A stretch of 64,000 bases of DNA. Origin: Dyadobacter sp. CY345 (lineage in GTDB: Bacteria; Bacteroidota; Bacteroidia; Cytophagales; Spirosomataceae). Position numbers and translations under genes: made by a program. The notes below the pieces were generated by a model. That model saw nothing but the letters and a program-made list of their open reading frames with translations, did not search any database and was not told the origin of the DNA. Numbering within the stretch: the stretch's first letter is position 1; each line of letters starts with the position of its first letter. The stretch spans positions 1-64,000 of the forward strand of contig NZ_JAKFFS010000007.1 of assembly GCF_021502725.1 (NCBI RefSeq), read 5' to 3'. Below, one piece after another: positions 1-8,338 of this stretch.

Positions 1-257
1 GTTTTAAAACGAGAATTTTGGCTAAAATAACAGCTCTAACCTCGATTCAATACATCAACAAATTCGTGTATCAAAGAAATATCAACAATATTAAAATTCA
101 GATTACATAATTTCACCCAACGAGTTAATTTAGAAAAAACCTGGTGAATGCCGGTAAGCTTTAATGCTTGCCGGCTTTTTTTATTTAAATCAGGCATAAT
201 TTTAATGTTGTTGTCTCAAAAACTGTTAGCCCAAATAAATATCATCAATCAAATTTT
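1..257. other. Left-edge intergenic DNA
   Basis: AT-rich stretch before the first gene. It holds an intrinsic terminator (listed separately) that probably ends a gene lying outside the window to the left. No coding frame is convincing here. The roughly 75 bases between the terminator and the first ATG must carry the promoter of the downstream genes, but I cannot pick a clear TAnnTTTG box. Confidence 0.5.
150..182 (+). terminator. Intrinsic terminator
   Basis: A 10-bp stem (GCCGGTAAGC with GCTTGCCGGC, one G-U type pair) and a 6-nt loop are followed by a run of seven T on the + strand. It likely ends a transcript entering from the left and insulates the following operon. Confidence 0.8.
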
Positions 258-539
258 ATGAAAGCAACCTGGAACCATCAAGTGATCGCAGAAAGCGACG
301 AAACAATTGTGGTAGAAAATAATCATTACTTCCCTGTGCAGTCTGTAAACCAGGAGTATTTAATTCCTTCGGCTACGCATACGACTTGTCCATGGAAAGG
401 CGAAGCTTCTTATTATACGCTGGAAGTGGACGGACGGTCGAATCCTGACGCGGCCTGGTACTATCCTGAACCAAAAGAAGAAGCAAAAAATATTCAAAAC
501 TATATCGCCTTTTGGAAAGGTGTTCAAATAGGAGCCTGA
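258..539 (+). CDS. DUF427 domain protein
   Basis: A 93-residue soluble protein matching the DUF427 family along its whole length. Visible hallmarks are the start MKATWNHQVIAES, the central VENNHYFP, the segment TTCPWKGEASYYTLEVDG and the late AAWYYPEPKEEAKNI. The biochemical role of this family is not established; it is a small compact fold that is often single-domain. The stop lies 11 bases before the next gene, so it is probably co-transcribed with the disulfide reductase and the ergothioneine genes that follow, but nothing in the protein shows a thiol role. Confidence 0.85.
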   Translation: MKATWNHQVIAESDETIVVENNHYFPVQSVNQEYLIPSATHTTCPWKGEASYYTLEVDGRSNPDAAWYYPEPKEEAKNIQNYIAFWKGVQIGA

Positions 540-550
540 TCCCAGTCGAT

Positions 551-1933
551 ATGCAAAAGTATGACGCAATTGTAATTGGTTCCGGCCAGGCGGGAACTCC
601 TTTATCTAAAAAACTTGCAGAATCAGGATTAAAAACGGCGTTGATTGAAAAACGTTGGGTAGGAGGGACTTGCGTTAATGACGGCTGTTCGCCGACAAAA
701 ACCATGGTGGCCTCTGCTAAGTTGGCCTGGTCGGTCGCAAATAGTGAAAAACTTGGTATTCATGTCGGCGGTTATACTGTTGATTTTCATGAAATTCTGG
801 ATCGGAAAAATGAGGTTGTAAACCGCATGAGGGGAAATTCTGAAAAGGGAATCAAAAAAACGGAGAATCTGGATCTGATATATGGAACAGCCGTTTTTAC
901 CGGTCCAAAAGAAATCACAGTTAAGCTGAATGACGGCGGCGAACAAACATTATCAGCAGATAAATTTTTTATTAATGTAGGTGAAAAACCATCCATTCCG
1001 GAAATTGAAGGCATTGATACCATCAACTATCTTACGTCAACTTCCATTATGGAGCTTGACGAAATTCCGGAACATCTGACCATTATCGGAAGTGGGTATA
1101 TCGCTTTGGAGTTTGGTCAAATGTTTCGCCGTTTCGGAAGCAAAGTTACGATACTGGAACAATCCGAGCGTATTTTACGTCATGAGGATGAAGATATTGC
1201 GGGAGAAATTGTTAAAATATTTTCGGAAGAAGATATCGAAATCATCACGGATTGTAAAGTTGAGCTGATTAAAAAGGAAGGTGATACGATCAATCTTTTT
1301 CTAAGCGCTGACGAAAAACCTGTAAATATTTCCTGTACTCACGTTTTGATAGGTGCCGGCCGTAAACCGCAAACTGCGGATCTTGGGCTGGACGTTGCAG
1401 GGGTTGATGTCAATGAAAAAGGATATGTAAAGGTTAACGATAAACTTGAAACATCCGCAGAAGGAATTTACGCTTTGGGTGATGTTAAAGGCGGGCCGGC
1501 TTTTACCCATATCGCTTATGATGATTACCGTGTCATTAGAAAAAATATTATAGAAAATGGCAACGAATCCATCAAGGATCGTCTCGTTCCTTATTGCATG
1601 TTCATCGATCCGCAGCTTGGCCGCGTAGGTATAACGGAACAAGAGGCGAAGGAGAGCGGAAAAGATGTTTTGGTAGCGACCATGCCAAATTCAAGTGTGG
1701 CGAGGTCCATCGAAACGGGCGATACTCGCGGAATGATGAAGGCTGTCATAGATAAAGCAACAGGGAAAATTCTCGGAGCTTCTATATTGGCAGAGGAAGG
1801 CGGAGAAATCATAAGCATCGTTCAGATGGCCATGATGGGAGGAATTACCTATCAGCAGTTAAAAGAAGGTGTTTTTGCACATCCAACTTATTCTGAATCG
1901 CTCAACAATTTATTTATGACGCTTGATAAATAA
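551..1933 (+). CDS. FAD/NAD(P)-dependent disulfide reductase, MerA-like
   Basis: A 460-residue class I pyridine nucleotide-disulfide oxidoreductase. It starts with the FAD Rossmann motif GSGQAG, then the redox pair Cys41 and Cys46 in GGTCVNDGCSPTK, a second Rossmann segment (IIGSGYIALEFGQMF), the FAD motif YALGDVKGG and the C-terminal dimerisation region with the catalytic HPTYSE. The ATG at 551 is preferred over 512 because the first motif then sits at the usual distance from the N-terminus. It lacks the N-terminal metal-binding domain and the C-terminal Cys-Cys of true mercuric reductase, so Hg(II) reduction is unlikely. It precedes an EgtUV-like transporter and egtB/egtD by 69 bases, so a small disulfide, perhaps oxidised ergothioneine, is a plausible substrate (inference). 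Confidence 0.88.
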   Translation: MQKYDAIVIGSGQAGTPLSKKLAESGLKTALIEKRWVGGTCVNDGCSPTKTMVASAKLAWSVANSEKLGIHVGGYTVDFHEILDRKNEVVNRMRGNSEKGIKKTENLDLIYGTAVFTGPKEITVKLNDGGEQTLSADKFFINVGEKPSIPEIEGIDTINYLTSTSIMELDEIPEHLTIIGSGYIALEFGQMFRRFGSKVTILEQSERILRHEDEDIAGEIVKIFSEEDIEIITDCKVELIKKEGDTINLFLSADEKPVNISCTHVLIGAGRKPQTADLGLDVAGVDVNEKGYVKVNDKLETSAEGIYALGDVKGGPAFTHIAYDDYRVIRKNIIENGNESIKDRLVPYCMFIDPQLGRVGITEQEAKESGKDVLVATMPNSSVARSIETGDTRGMMKAVIDKATGKILGASILAEEGGEIISIVQMAMMGGITYQQLKEGVFAHPTYSESLNNLFMTLDK

Positions 1934-2002
1934 TTTTTGTGCTGTGATGTTGGCTGAGGTGTGATTTGTTTTTTGAGACAGTAGTAACCGATACTAAGCC
2001 AG

Positions 2003-2959
2003 ATGATCATTGCCAGAAATGTCAGTAAGGAATTTAATGGAATCAAGGCAGTTAATAATATTTCCTTTGAAGTAAAAGAAGGTCAGACGCTGGTTTTTCT
2101 GGGAACCAGCGGCTGTGGAAAAACGACAACCTTGAAAATTCTTAACCGGCTGATTGAACCATCCGATGGAGAAATTACGATTAATGGTAAGAATATTTTG
2201 TCTCTTCAACCGGAAATTTTACGACGTAGTATCGGTTACGTTTCTCAAAATAATGGCCTTTTTCCGCATTATACCGTTGCAGAAAATATAGCAATCGTCC
2301 CCAATTTATTGAAATGGGACAAAGTAAGAACCAGCGAAAGATCCAATATTTTACTGGATCAGCTGAAACTTCCGGTCACTGAATATGCCAACAAATATCC
2401 TGACGAATTAAGCGGAGGGCAAAAGCAGCGCGTTGCTCTTGCAAGGGCTCTTGTTTCTGATCCTCCGGTTTTATTAATGGACGAACCGTTTGGCGCACTC
2501 GATCCAATTACAAGAGCAAATGTCAGAAAGGAGTTTCTGGAATTGCCGGAATTGAAAAGTAAAACAATTGTTCTGGTAACGCACGACGTTCAGGAAGCTT
2601 TTGAATTGGGAGATCAGATTTGTCTGATGGACAAAGGAATTATTGTTCAGACAGGTTCTCCGGAAGAACTGATTTTTAAACCTATTAATGAATTTACAAG
2701 GAATTTTTTCAGCCACCAACGTTTGCAGCTCGAATTAGGCGCTCTGAAATTTAGTAGTATTTGGGAATCTCTTACGGATGCTTCATCTTCATCAAAACCT
2801 TCTTTGAACAGTAATCAGAGTCTGTGGGAAGGTATGGAAATGCTTTCTGAAAAAAACGAGGAAACACTTGTTGTCAGAAACTCAGAGGATAACTCTTACA
2901 AGGAGGTTTCAATACAGACAATCCAGTCTGTCTATCTTGAAAATAAAAGAAACCGATGA
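2003..2959 (+). CDS. ABC transporter ATP-binding protein (OpuCA/EgtV-like)
   Basis: A 318-residue ATPase of an osmoprotectant/ergothioneine-class importer. It shows Walker A (GTSGCGKTT, about residues 34-42), the Q-loop in GYVSQNNGLFPH, the signature LSGGQKQR, Walker B (VLLMDEPFG) and the switch His in LVTHD. The C-terminal tail of about 75 residues has no recognisable CBS pair, unlike many glycine betaine ATPases. Its stop overlaps the start of the fused permease/binding-protein gene by 4 bases (ATGA), so the two are translationally coupled. Family membership alone would say glycine betaine, choline or carnitine; the egtB and egtD neighbours favour ergothioneine, making this an EgtV candidate. 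Confidence 0.88.
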   Translation: MIIARNVSKEFNGIKAVNNISFEVKEGQTLVFLGTSGCGKTTTLKILNRLIEPSDGEITINGKNILSLQPEILRRSIGYVSQNNGLFPHYTVAENIAIVPNLLKWDKVRTSERSNILLDQLKLPVTEYANKYPDELSGGQKQRVALARALVSDPPVLLMDEPFGALDPITRANVRKEFLELPELKSKTIVLVTHDVQEAFELGDQICLMDKGIIVQTGSPEELIFKPINEFTRNFFSHQRLQLELGALKFSSIWESLTDASSSSKPSLNSNQSLWEGMEMLSEKNEETLVVRNSEDNSYKEVSIQTIQSVYLENKRNR

Positions 2960-4536
2960 ACGAGCAACTGAATTTGGGGCAGTTTATGTTGCAGCAGTCA
3001 GGCAAATTGTTGGATCAAACCATCGCACATATTGGTCTGACTTGTATCTCGTTGCTCATTGCCGTGGCTGTTGGATTACCACTTGGAATCTGGATTGCCG
3101 ATAAAAAACGGGCTGCCTGGTTTGTTCTTGGAGTCGCCGGAATTCTACAAACTATTCCCAGTATTGCTTTGCTTGGTTTTATGATTCCACTATTGGGAAT
3201 TGGCGCTTTACCGGCTATTGCGGCACTTTTTCTTTACGCATTGTTGCCTGTTATACGAAATACATACACCGGTATTACAGGCGTGGACCCAGCCATCACG
3301 GAATCTGCGCGTGGAATGGGAATGAATAAATGGCAGATATTATTCCAGGTCGAAATACCGTTGGCGATGCCGGTAATTCTGGCGGGAATCCGGACAGCGA
3401 CGGTAATTAATGTCGGTGTGGCGACGCTTGCTGCTTACATTGCGGCTGGTGGTTTGGGTGAATTTATCTTCGGCGGAATTGCTTTGAATAATACGAACAT
3501 GATTCTGGCAGGAGCCATTCCTGCGGCATTGCTCGCGATTTTACTTGATTTTCTACTCTCACTTTTTCAAAAAGCAAACCTGAAAAAAATGAGGAAAGTA
3601 ACGCTGATCTTGCCGGTACTGCTCATTTTATTCTCGTCTTTTTATATCATCCCCTATACATCTGAAAAAATATTGGCCGGTTTCACGCCTGAATTTATGG
3701 GGCGGGAAGACGGATATCTTGGACTGAAATCGAAGTATAAACTTGATATTTCTACCGTGGTGATCAGTGATGCGGTGATGTATAAAGCGGCATTCGAAAA
3801 CAAACTGGATGTAATCAGCGGATATAGTACGGATGGTCGGTTAAAGGCTTATGATCTGGTTACGCTCGAAGATGATAAAACAATTTTTCCACCTTACTAT
3901 GCGGCTCCGCTCGTTCGTCAGGATGTTCTCCAAAAACACCCGGAATTACAGCCAGCTTTGGATATTCTGTCGGGCGTAATCAATGACTCCATCATGACAG
4001 AGTTGAATTACCGTGTTGATTATCAGAAACAATTGCCCGAGAAAGTTGCGCTCGATTTTATGCTGGAAAAGGGATTGTATAAGAAGCCGCAAACTGGTCC
4101 GGAAGCAGGTATTATTCGTTTAGGGTCAAAAATATTTGCTGAGCAATATATCCTGATCAACATGTATAAAATGCTGATCGAAGGAAACACAAAACTTAAA
4201 GTTGTAACCCGAACAGGTCTTGGCGGAACAAAAATTTGTTTTGATGCATTAACCAATAATGAGATCGATATGTACCCGGAATATACCGGCACCGGACTTC
4301 TCGTTATTTTAAAACCTGACAAAAAAACGCTGGACCCGATTATTGGAAACCGTGAGAAAGTATTTGATTTTGTTCAAAAAGAGTTTTCTGATCAGTACAA
4401 ATTGAGCTGGCTAAAACCGATTGGGTTTAATAACGCCTACGCTTTGATGATGCGGAGAAGTCAGGCACAATCCTTGCGTATTAAGACTATTTCAGATTTA
4501 AAAAATTATTTGTCTAATGAGAACCACCAACATTAG
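2956..4536 (+). CDS. ABC permease fused to substrate-binding protein (EgtU-like)
   Basis: A 526-residue fusion. Residues 1 to about 210 form a BPD-type permease with several hydrophobic helices and the EAA-like loop (AITESARGMGMNKWQILFQVEIP). A further hydrophobic segment near residue 215-235 leads into a periplasmic OpuAC-type binding domain to the end. Such fused TMD-SBP chains are typical of OpuC/ProWX importers, and the ergothioneine importer EgtU of Streptococcus pneumoniae and Helicobacter pylori has this layout. The gene overlaps the ATPase gene by 4 bases and egtB by 20 bases. Ergothioneine as substrate is inferred from this linkage; pocket residues were not compared. Confidence 0.87.
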   Translation: MNEQLNLGQFMLQQSGKLLDQTIAHIGLTCISLLIAVAVGLPLGIWIADKKRAAWFVLGVAGILQTIPSIALLGFMIPLLGIGALPAIAALFLYALLPVIRNTYTGITGVDPAITESARGMGMNKWQILFQVEIPLAMPVILAGIRTATVINVGVATLAAYIAAGGLGEFIFGGIALNNTNMILAGAIPAALLAILLDFLLSLFQKANLKKMRKVTLILPVLLILFSSFYIIPYTSEKILAGFTPEFMGREDGYLGLKSKYKLDISTVVISDAVMYKAAFENKLDVISGYSTDGRLKAYDLVTLEDDKTIFPPYYAAPLVRQDVLQKHPELQPALDILSGVINDSIMTELNYRVDYQKQLPEKVALDFMLEKGLYKKPQTGPEAGIIRLGSKIFAEQYILINMYKMLIEGNTKLKVVTRTGLGGTKICFDALTNNEIDMYPEYTGTGLLVILKPDKKTLDPIIGNREKVFDFVQKEFSDQYKLSWLKPIGFNNAYALMMRRSQAQSLRIKTISDLKNYLSNENHQH

Positions 4537-5674
4537 GGAAAGATATAACCTCGTCAGAAAGTATACTGAACAGATTTGTCAACCTCTCGAAACGGAAGAT
4601 TATGTACCACAGCCGGTTCCGTTTGTAAGTCCTCCAAAATGGCATCTAGCGCACTCAACATGGTTTTTTGAAACATTCATCTTGAAAAATCACGTCGAAG
4701 ACTACAAGGTTTTCGATGAAACCTTCAACTATTTATTCAACAGTTATTACAACAATGTCGGCGACCGCGTCCTGAGAACGGATAGGGGAAATATTACGCG
4801 CCCGAAGGTATCGTATGTGTACGCATATCGCAAATATGTGGATGAGTTTATGAACATTCTGCTGGCCACGCTGGATGACGAAAAGGCTTTGACGCTGATT
4901 GAGTTAGGTTTGCACCACGAGCAGCAGCATCAGGAATTGCTGGTGACAGATATCAAATATATTTTAGGACATAACCCAACTTTTCCGGTGTATGATCCTG
5001 ATCATAATCTCGTTGATGATGTGAATTCAGAAACAGGTTTTGTTCAAATCAATGAAGGCATTTACGAGGTCGGATATCAGGGAGACGGATTTTGTTTCGA
5101 TAATGAACAAGGCCGGCATAAGGTTTATGCCCAGAATTTTGAGATCAGTAAGTCGCTGGTTACCAACGAAGAGTTTATAGAATTCATAGATGCTGGTGGT
5201 TATCAGGATTTTAATTTGTGGCTGGACGAGGGCTGGTCCTGGGTGAATGAAAACCAGATCGATTCTCCGATGTACTGGCATAAGATCAATGGCGAGTGGC
5301 ATTATTTTACGTTGGGAGGTTTGCAGAAATTGAACCCGAAGGCGATGCTTTGCCATGTCAGTTATTATGAGGCCTGGGCTTATGCACAATGGAAAGAAAT
5401 GCGACTGCCGACAGAATTTGAATGGGAAATCGCATCATATCATTTTGCCTGGGGAAAAAGGTGGGAATGGACGAACAGCGCTTATCTGGCCTATCCGAAT
5501 TTTACCAAGGCAAAAGGAGCTGTCGGAGAATATAATGGAAAATTCATGATCAATACCATGGTGTTGCGTGGAGCGTCAGTGGCCACTTCGCCGGACCATA
5601 GTAGAAATACATATCGTAACTTTTTTCACACCGACGAACGCTGGCAATATACCGGAATACGATTGGTGAAATAG
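4517..5674 (+). CDS. egtB: Ergothioneine sulfoxide synthase EgtB
   Basis: A non-haem iron enzyme of 385 residues that joins trimethylhistidine (hercynine) to a thiol donor using O2. The N-terminal DinB-like domain carries the expected iron ligands: His46 in KWHLAHSTWFFE, and His134 and His138 in HHEQQHQELL. The C-terminal half is an FGE-sulfatase domain ending in the family-typical NTYRNFFHTDERWQYTGIRL. It is somewhat shorter than mycobacterial EgtB. No egtA or egtC is near, which suggests cysteine, not gamma-glutamylcysteine, as sulfur donor (inference). The start lies inside the preceding transporter gene, implying coupled translation. egtD follows after 78 bases. Confidence 0.93.
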   Translation: MRTTNIRERYNLVRKYTEQICQPLETEDYVPQPVPFVSPPKWHLAHSTWFFETFILKNHVEDYKVFDETFNYLFNSYYNNVGDRVLRTDRGNITRPKVSYVYAYRKYVDEFMNILLATLDDEKALTLIELGLHHEQQHQELLVTDIKYILGHNPTFPVYDPDHNLVDDVNSETGFVQINEGIYEVGYQGDGFCFDNEQGRHKVYAQNFEISKSLVTNEEFIEFIDAGGYQDFNLWLDEGWSWVNENQIDSPMYWHKINGEWHYFTLGGLQKLNPKAMLCHVSYYEAWAYAQWKEMRLPTEFEWEIASYHFAWGKRWEWTNSAYLAYPNFTKAKGAVGEYNGKFMINTMVLRGASVATSPDHSRNTYRNFFHTDERWQYTGIRLVK

Positions 5675-5684
5675 CTGTTGGCGA

Positions 5685-5733
5685 TTAGGCATTAGCTGTT
5701 AGCTATTCCTAATTACCAACAGCTAATACCTAA
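5685..5733. repeat. Imperfect inverted repeat between egtB and egtD
   Basis: TTAGGCATTAGCTGTT at 5685-5700 pairs with AACAGCTAATACCTAA at 5718-5733 with one mismatch. A further copy of the AGCTGTTGGCGATTAG type lies just upstream at 5672-5688. It has no T-tract, so it is not a standard terminator. It looks like a dispersed intergenic palindrome inserted in the operon, and it could modulate mRNA stability between the two genes. Confidence 0.7.
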
Positions 5734-5752
5734 CCATCAACAAACTTAAAAA

Positions 5753-6712
5753 ATGGAAATCACAACCGTAAGTGCTATATCAACTTTTGAACAGGATATT
5801 GACGAAGGGCTGACAGCACCTTTTAAAACCATATCTTCAAAATATTTTTACGATGATCTTGGCAGCGTCATTTTTCAGGATATTATGAAAATGCCTGAAT
5901 ATTATCCGACACCCTGCGAATTTGAGATTTTGTCATTGCAGGGAGAAGATATTCTCAGAAAATTAAACTTTGAGGAACCTTTTAATATCATAGAATTTGG
6001 TGCCGGAGATGGTATCAAAACTCGTCAGTTACTAAAAAAACTGATTGAAAAACAGGTGGATTTTACCTACGTCCCTATCGATATTTCTCAGAAAGCGATT
6101 GATGAGCTGGAAGCCAATATGCTTGACTATTTACCGGGATTAAAAATTAAATCGCTTGTTGGCAACTATTTCACCATGATGGAGGAGTTGTTCTCATTGG
6201 AGGAGCCGGGATTATTTTTGTTTCTGGGCAGTAATATCGGGAATTACCAGGATCAGGAAGCCAATGATTTGCTTGGACAATTTCACCAGCATATGAAAAC
6301 GGGTGACAAGCTGCTGATCGGTTTCGATCTTCAAAAAAATCCTGCCGTAATTCGGGATGCCTATAATGATAGTCAGGGAATTACGAAAGCGTTTAACATG
6401 AACTTGTTGCAGCGGATAAACAACGAACTGGGCGGAAATTTCAGGAAAGAATTTTTTGATTTTTATTCTCATTACAATCCGGTAAACGGTGAGGTGAGAA
6501 GTTATTTGGTGAGTTTAAAACAGCAGGATGTTTATATTGCAAATTTAGATAAGTCTTACGCTTTCCTACAAAATGAGCTGATATGGACAGAGTTGTCTAA
6601 AAAATATTCGCTTTTAGAAATAGAAAATCTTGCCAGCAATAATGGCTTTGAACTGATTGAAAATTTTCTGGATTGCAAGCATTATTTTACCGATAGTTTA
6701 TGGACTAAATAA
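5753..6712 (+). CDS. egtD: L-histidine N-alpha-methyltransferase EgtD
   Basis: A 319-residue SAM-dependent enzyme that trimethylates histidine to hercynine, the substrate of EgtB. The N-terminus has the EgtD-type substrate region (YFYDDLGSVIFQDI, then MPEYYPTPCEFEIL), followed by SAM motif I (IIEFGAGDGIKTRQLL), the FLFLGSNIGNY segment and the AFNMNLLQRINNELGGNF segment, all characteristic of the family. Its length matches EgtD of actinobacteria. It is the last gene of the putative ergothioneine operon; a weak terminator follows. EgtE, the C-S lyase needed for the final step, is not recognisable nearby. Confidence 0.93.
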   Translation: MEITTVSAISTFEQDIDEGLTAPFKTISSKYFYDDLGSVIFQDIMKMPEYYPTPCEFEILSLQGEDILRKLNFEEPFNIIEFGAGDGIKTRQLLKKLIEKQVDFTYVPIDISQKAIDELEANMLDYLPGLKIKSLVGNYFTMMEELFSLEEPGLFLFLGSNIGNYQDQEANDLLGQFHQHMKTGDKLLIGFDLQKNPAVIRDAYNDSQGITKAFNMNLLQRINNELGGNFRKEFFDFYSHYNPVNGEVRSYLVSLKQQDVYIANLDKSYAFLQNELIWTELSKKYSLLEIENLASNNGFELIENFLDCKHYFTDSLWTK

Positions 6713-6738
6713 GGAAATTCTTTGTATCGATTATTTTG

Positions 6739-6764
6739 GGCTTTGCTTTACGGCAAGGCCTTTT
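6739..6764 (+). terminator. Weak terminator after egtD
   Basis: GGCTTTGC at 6739-6746 can pair with GCAAGGCC at 6753-6760 (one G-U pair), followed by TTTTG. The stem is short, but the position just after egtD and before a separate signalling operon fits a terminator. Confidence 0.45.
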
Positions 6765-6891
6765 GTATTTAAAATAGTTTGTAACCAAAATTTACACAAA
6801 CAGCTTGTGACAGATTGTTTAATTTTGGTGTTATGCAAATTACAAGACTCGTTTCGCTTAAAAGTAAACCAAATCCTAAATTTCGATCGTC

Positions 6892-8310
6892 ATGAAGGAA
6901 GTCGCCACAAAAGAGGTCACAGTACAAGATTTAAAGGTTATTGAAGCTTTAAAAGATGTGCCTGACGAGCAGCTGCAATGGTTTATTGATGAAAGTGAAC
7001 ACCGGATTTTTGAAGAAGGCGAATTTTTTGGGAAGATCAACGATCCAATTGTTTATACGCATATTATCCTTCGCGGGCGTGTTGAATTTTACAGGATGCA
7101 AAATAATCAAAAACTTTCTGTATCAGACGTAGGAGAGGGCTCAATTACTGGTCTGTTACCATTTTCCCGTGCTAAAAACTTCTTTGCAAACGCGGTCTGT
7201 CTTGAAGAAACGGAGGTTATTTCGTTGTCGAAAGACAAAATGAGAGATCTCATTCAGCTCAACTATGAACTGACCCAGGTTTTTGTCCACGTGATGGCCT
7301 CGCGAATCAAAGAGTTTACAGAGCGTGAACAGCAAAGCGAGAAAATGATGGCACTGGGGAAACTTTCAGCCGGGCTTGCACATGAGCTCAACAATCCGGC
7401 AGCGGCGATCGTTCGTGGCTCTGCCTCGCTTGAAAAACATCTGCAATGTCTGCCAGATGCTTTTAAACAATTGATTTCTATCCGATTGGATACCGCTGAT
7501 ATCGAAAGTGTCAATAGCAAAATTCATAAAGCACTGGATAACAAGGAACGTCCTGTGCTGAATATGATGGAACGTGCAGACAAAGAGGATGAAATTTCTG
7601 ACTGGCTGGATTCGCAGGAGGGAATAAATAACGTCTATGACATGGCCGAAAATTTTGTAGAATTTGGTCTTTCTATTGAAGATCTGGAAGAGATTAAAAC
7701 GTATATTCCCGAAGGCAAATTATCTCCGTTGCTGATATGGATTAATAATAGTTTTACCACAGAACGGATGGTGTCGGAAATTGGGCTGGCGTCAAAAAGG
7801 ATTTCGGAACTTGTCAGTTCAGTAAAAACTTTTACGCACATGGATGGCGGTGGCGACAAAGTATTTGCTGATATCCGTACGGGTATAAGAAATACGATGA
7901 TCATGCTCAATTATAAAATCAAAAAGGCGAATGTGACTGTCATTGAAGATTATGATGAAAGTCTCCCGCCGGTTAAAGCCATGATTGGTGAGTTAAATCA
8001 GGTATGGACGAATTTGATCGACAACGCTACGGATGCTTTGGAAGGAAGAGAAAATCCGGTACTGACATTGAAGACAAGACGCGACAGAGAATTCGTATGT
8101 GTTTCAGTAATTGATAATGGTGCAGGAATTCCGGATGATATCCGGAAAAAAATATTTGATCCGTTTTTTACAACAAAAAAAATCGGTCAGGGAACTGGTT
8201 TGGGACTTGATGTAGTTACCAGAATTGTAAAGCAGCACAAAGGGACAATCTCCGTCGACTCCGTTCCTGGAAGAACTGAGTTTGTGGTTTGTTTTCCAAT
8301 CAACGGATAA
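6892..8310 (+). CDS. Cyclic-nucleotide-domain sensor histidine kinase
   Basis: A 472-residue soluble kinase. Residues about 15-130 form a cNMP/CRP-like beta-roll (ending near VCLEETEVISLSKDKMRDL). A DHp helix follows with the phospho-acceptor His164 in LSAGLAHELNNPAAAI, then a long linker, and a GHKL ATPase domain with the N-box (NLIDNATDAL), G1 (DNGAGIPDD) and G2 (GQGTGLGLDVV). No membrane segment is visible, so it senses a cytoplasmic signal. It lies 28 bases before a response regulator fused to a flavoprotein, its likely partner. The beta-roll may bind a nucleotide or another ligand; the usual cAMP-binding residues are not obvious. Confidence 0.88.
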   Translation: MKEVATKEVTVQDLKVIEALKDVPDEQLQWFIDESEHRIFEEGEFFGKINDPIVYTHIILRGRVEFYRMQNNQKLSVSDVGEGSITGLLPFSRAKNFFANAVCLEETEVISLSKDKMRDLIQLNYELTQVFVHVMASRIKEFTEREQQSEKMMALGKLSAGLAHELNNPAAAIVRGSASLEKHLQCLPDAFKQLISIRLDTADIESVNSKIHKALDNKERPVLNMMERADKEDEISDWLDSQEGINNVYDMAENFVEFGLSIEDLEEIKTYIPEGKLSPLLIWINNSFTTERMVSEIGLASKRISELVSSVKTFTHMDGGGDKVFADIRTGIRNTMIMLNYKIKKANVTVIEDYDESLPPVKAMIGELNQVWTNLIDNATDALEGRENPVLTLKTRRDREFVCVSVIDNGAGIPDDIRKKIFDPFFTTKKIGQGTGLGLDVVTRIVKQHKGTISVDSVPGRTEFVVCFPING

Positions 8311-8338
8311 TTAGCTTTAAATAGAAAAAAGACGATAT

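Noticed and set aside
551..1933. True mercuric reductase (merA)
   Set aside because: No N-terminal metal-binding domain, no C-terminal vicinal cysteines, and no other mer genes nearby.
2003..4536. Plain osmoprotectant (glycine betaine) importer
   Set aside because: Family allows it, but the overlap with egtB and linkage to egtD make ergothioneine more likely; kept as the main alternative.
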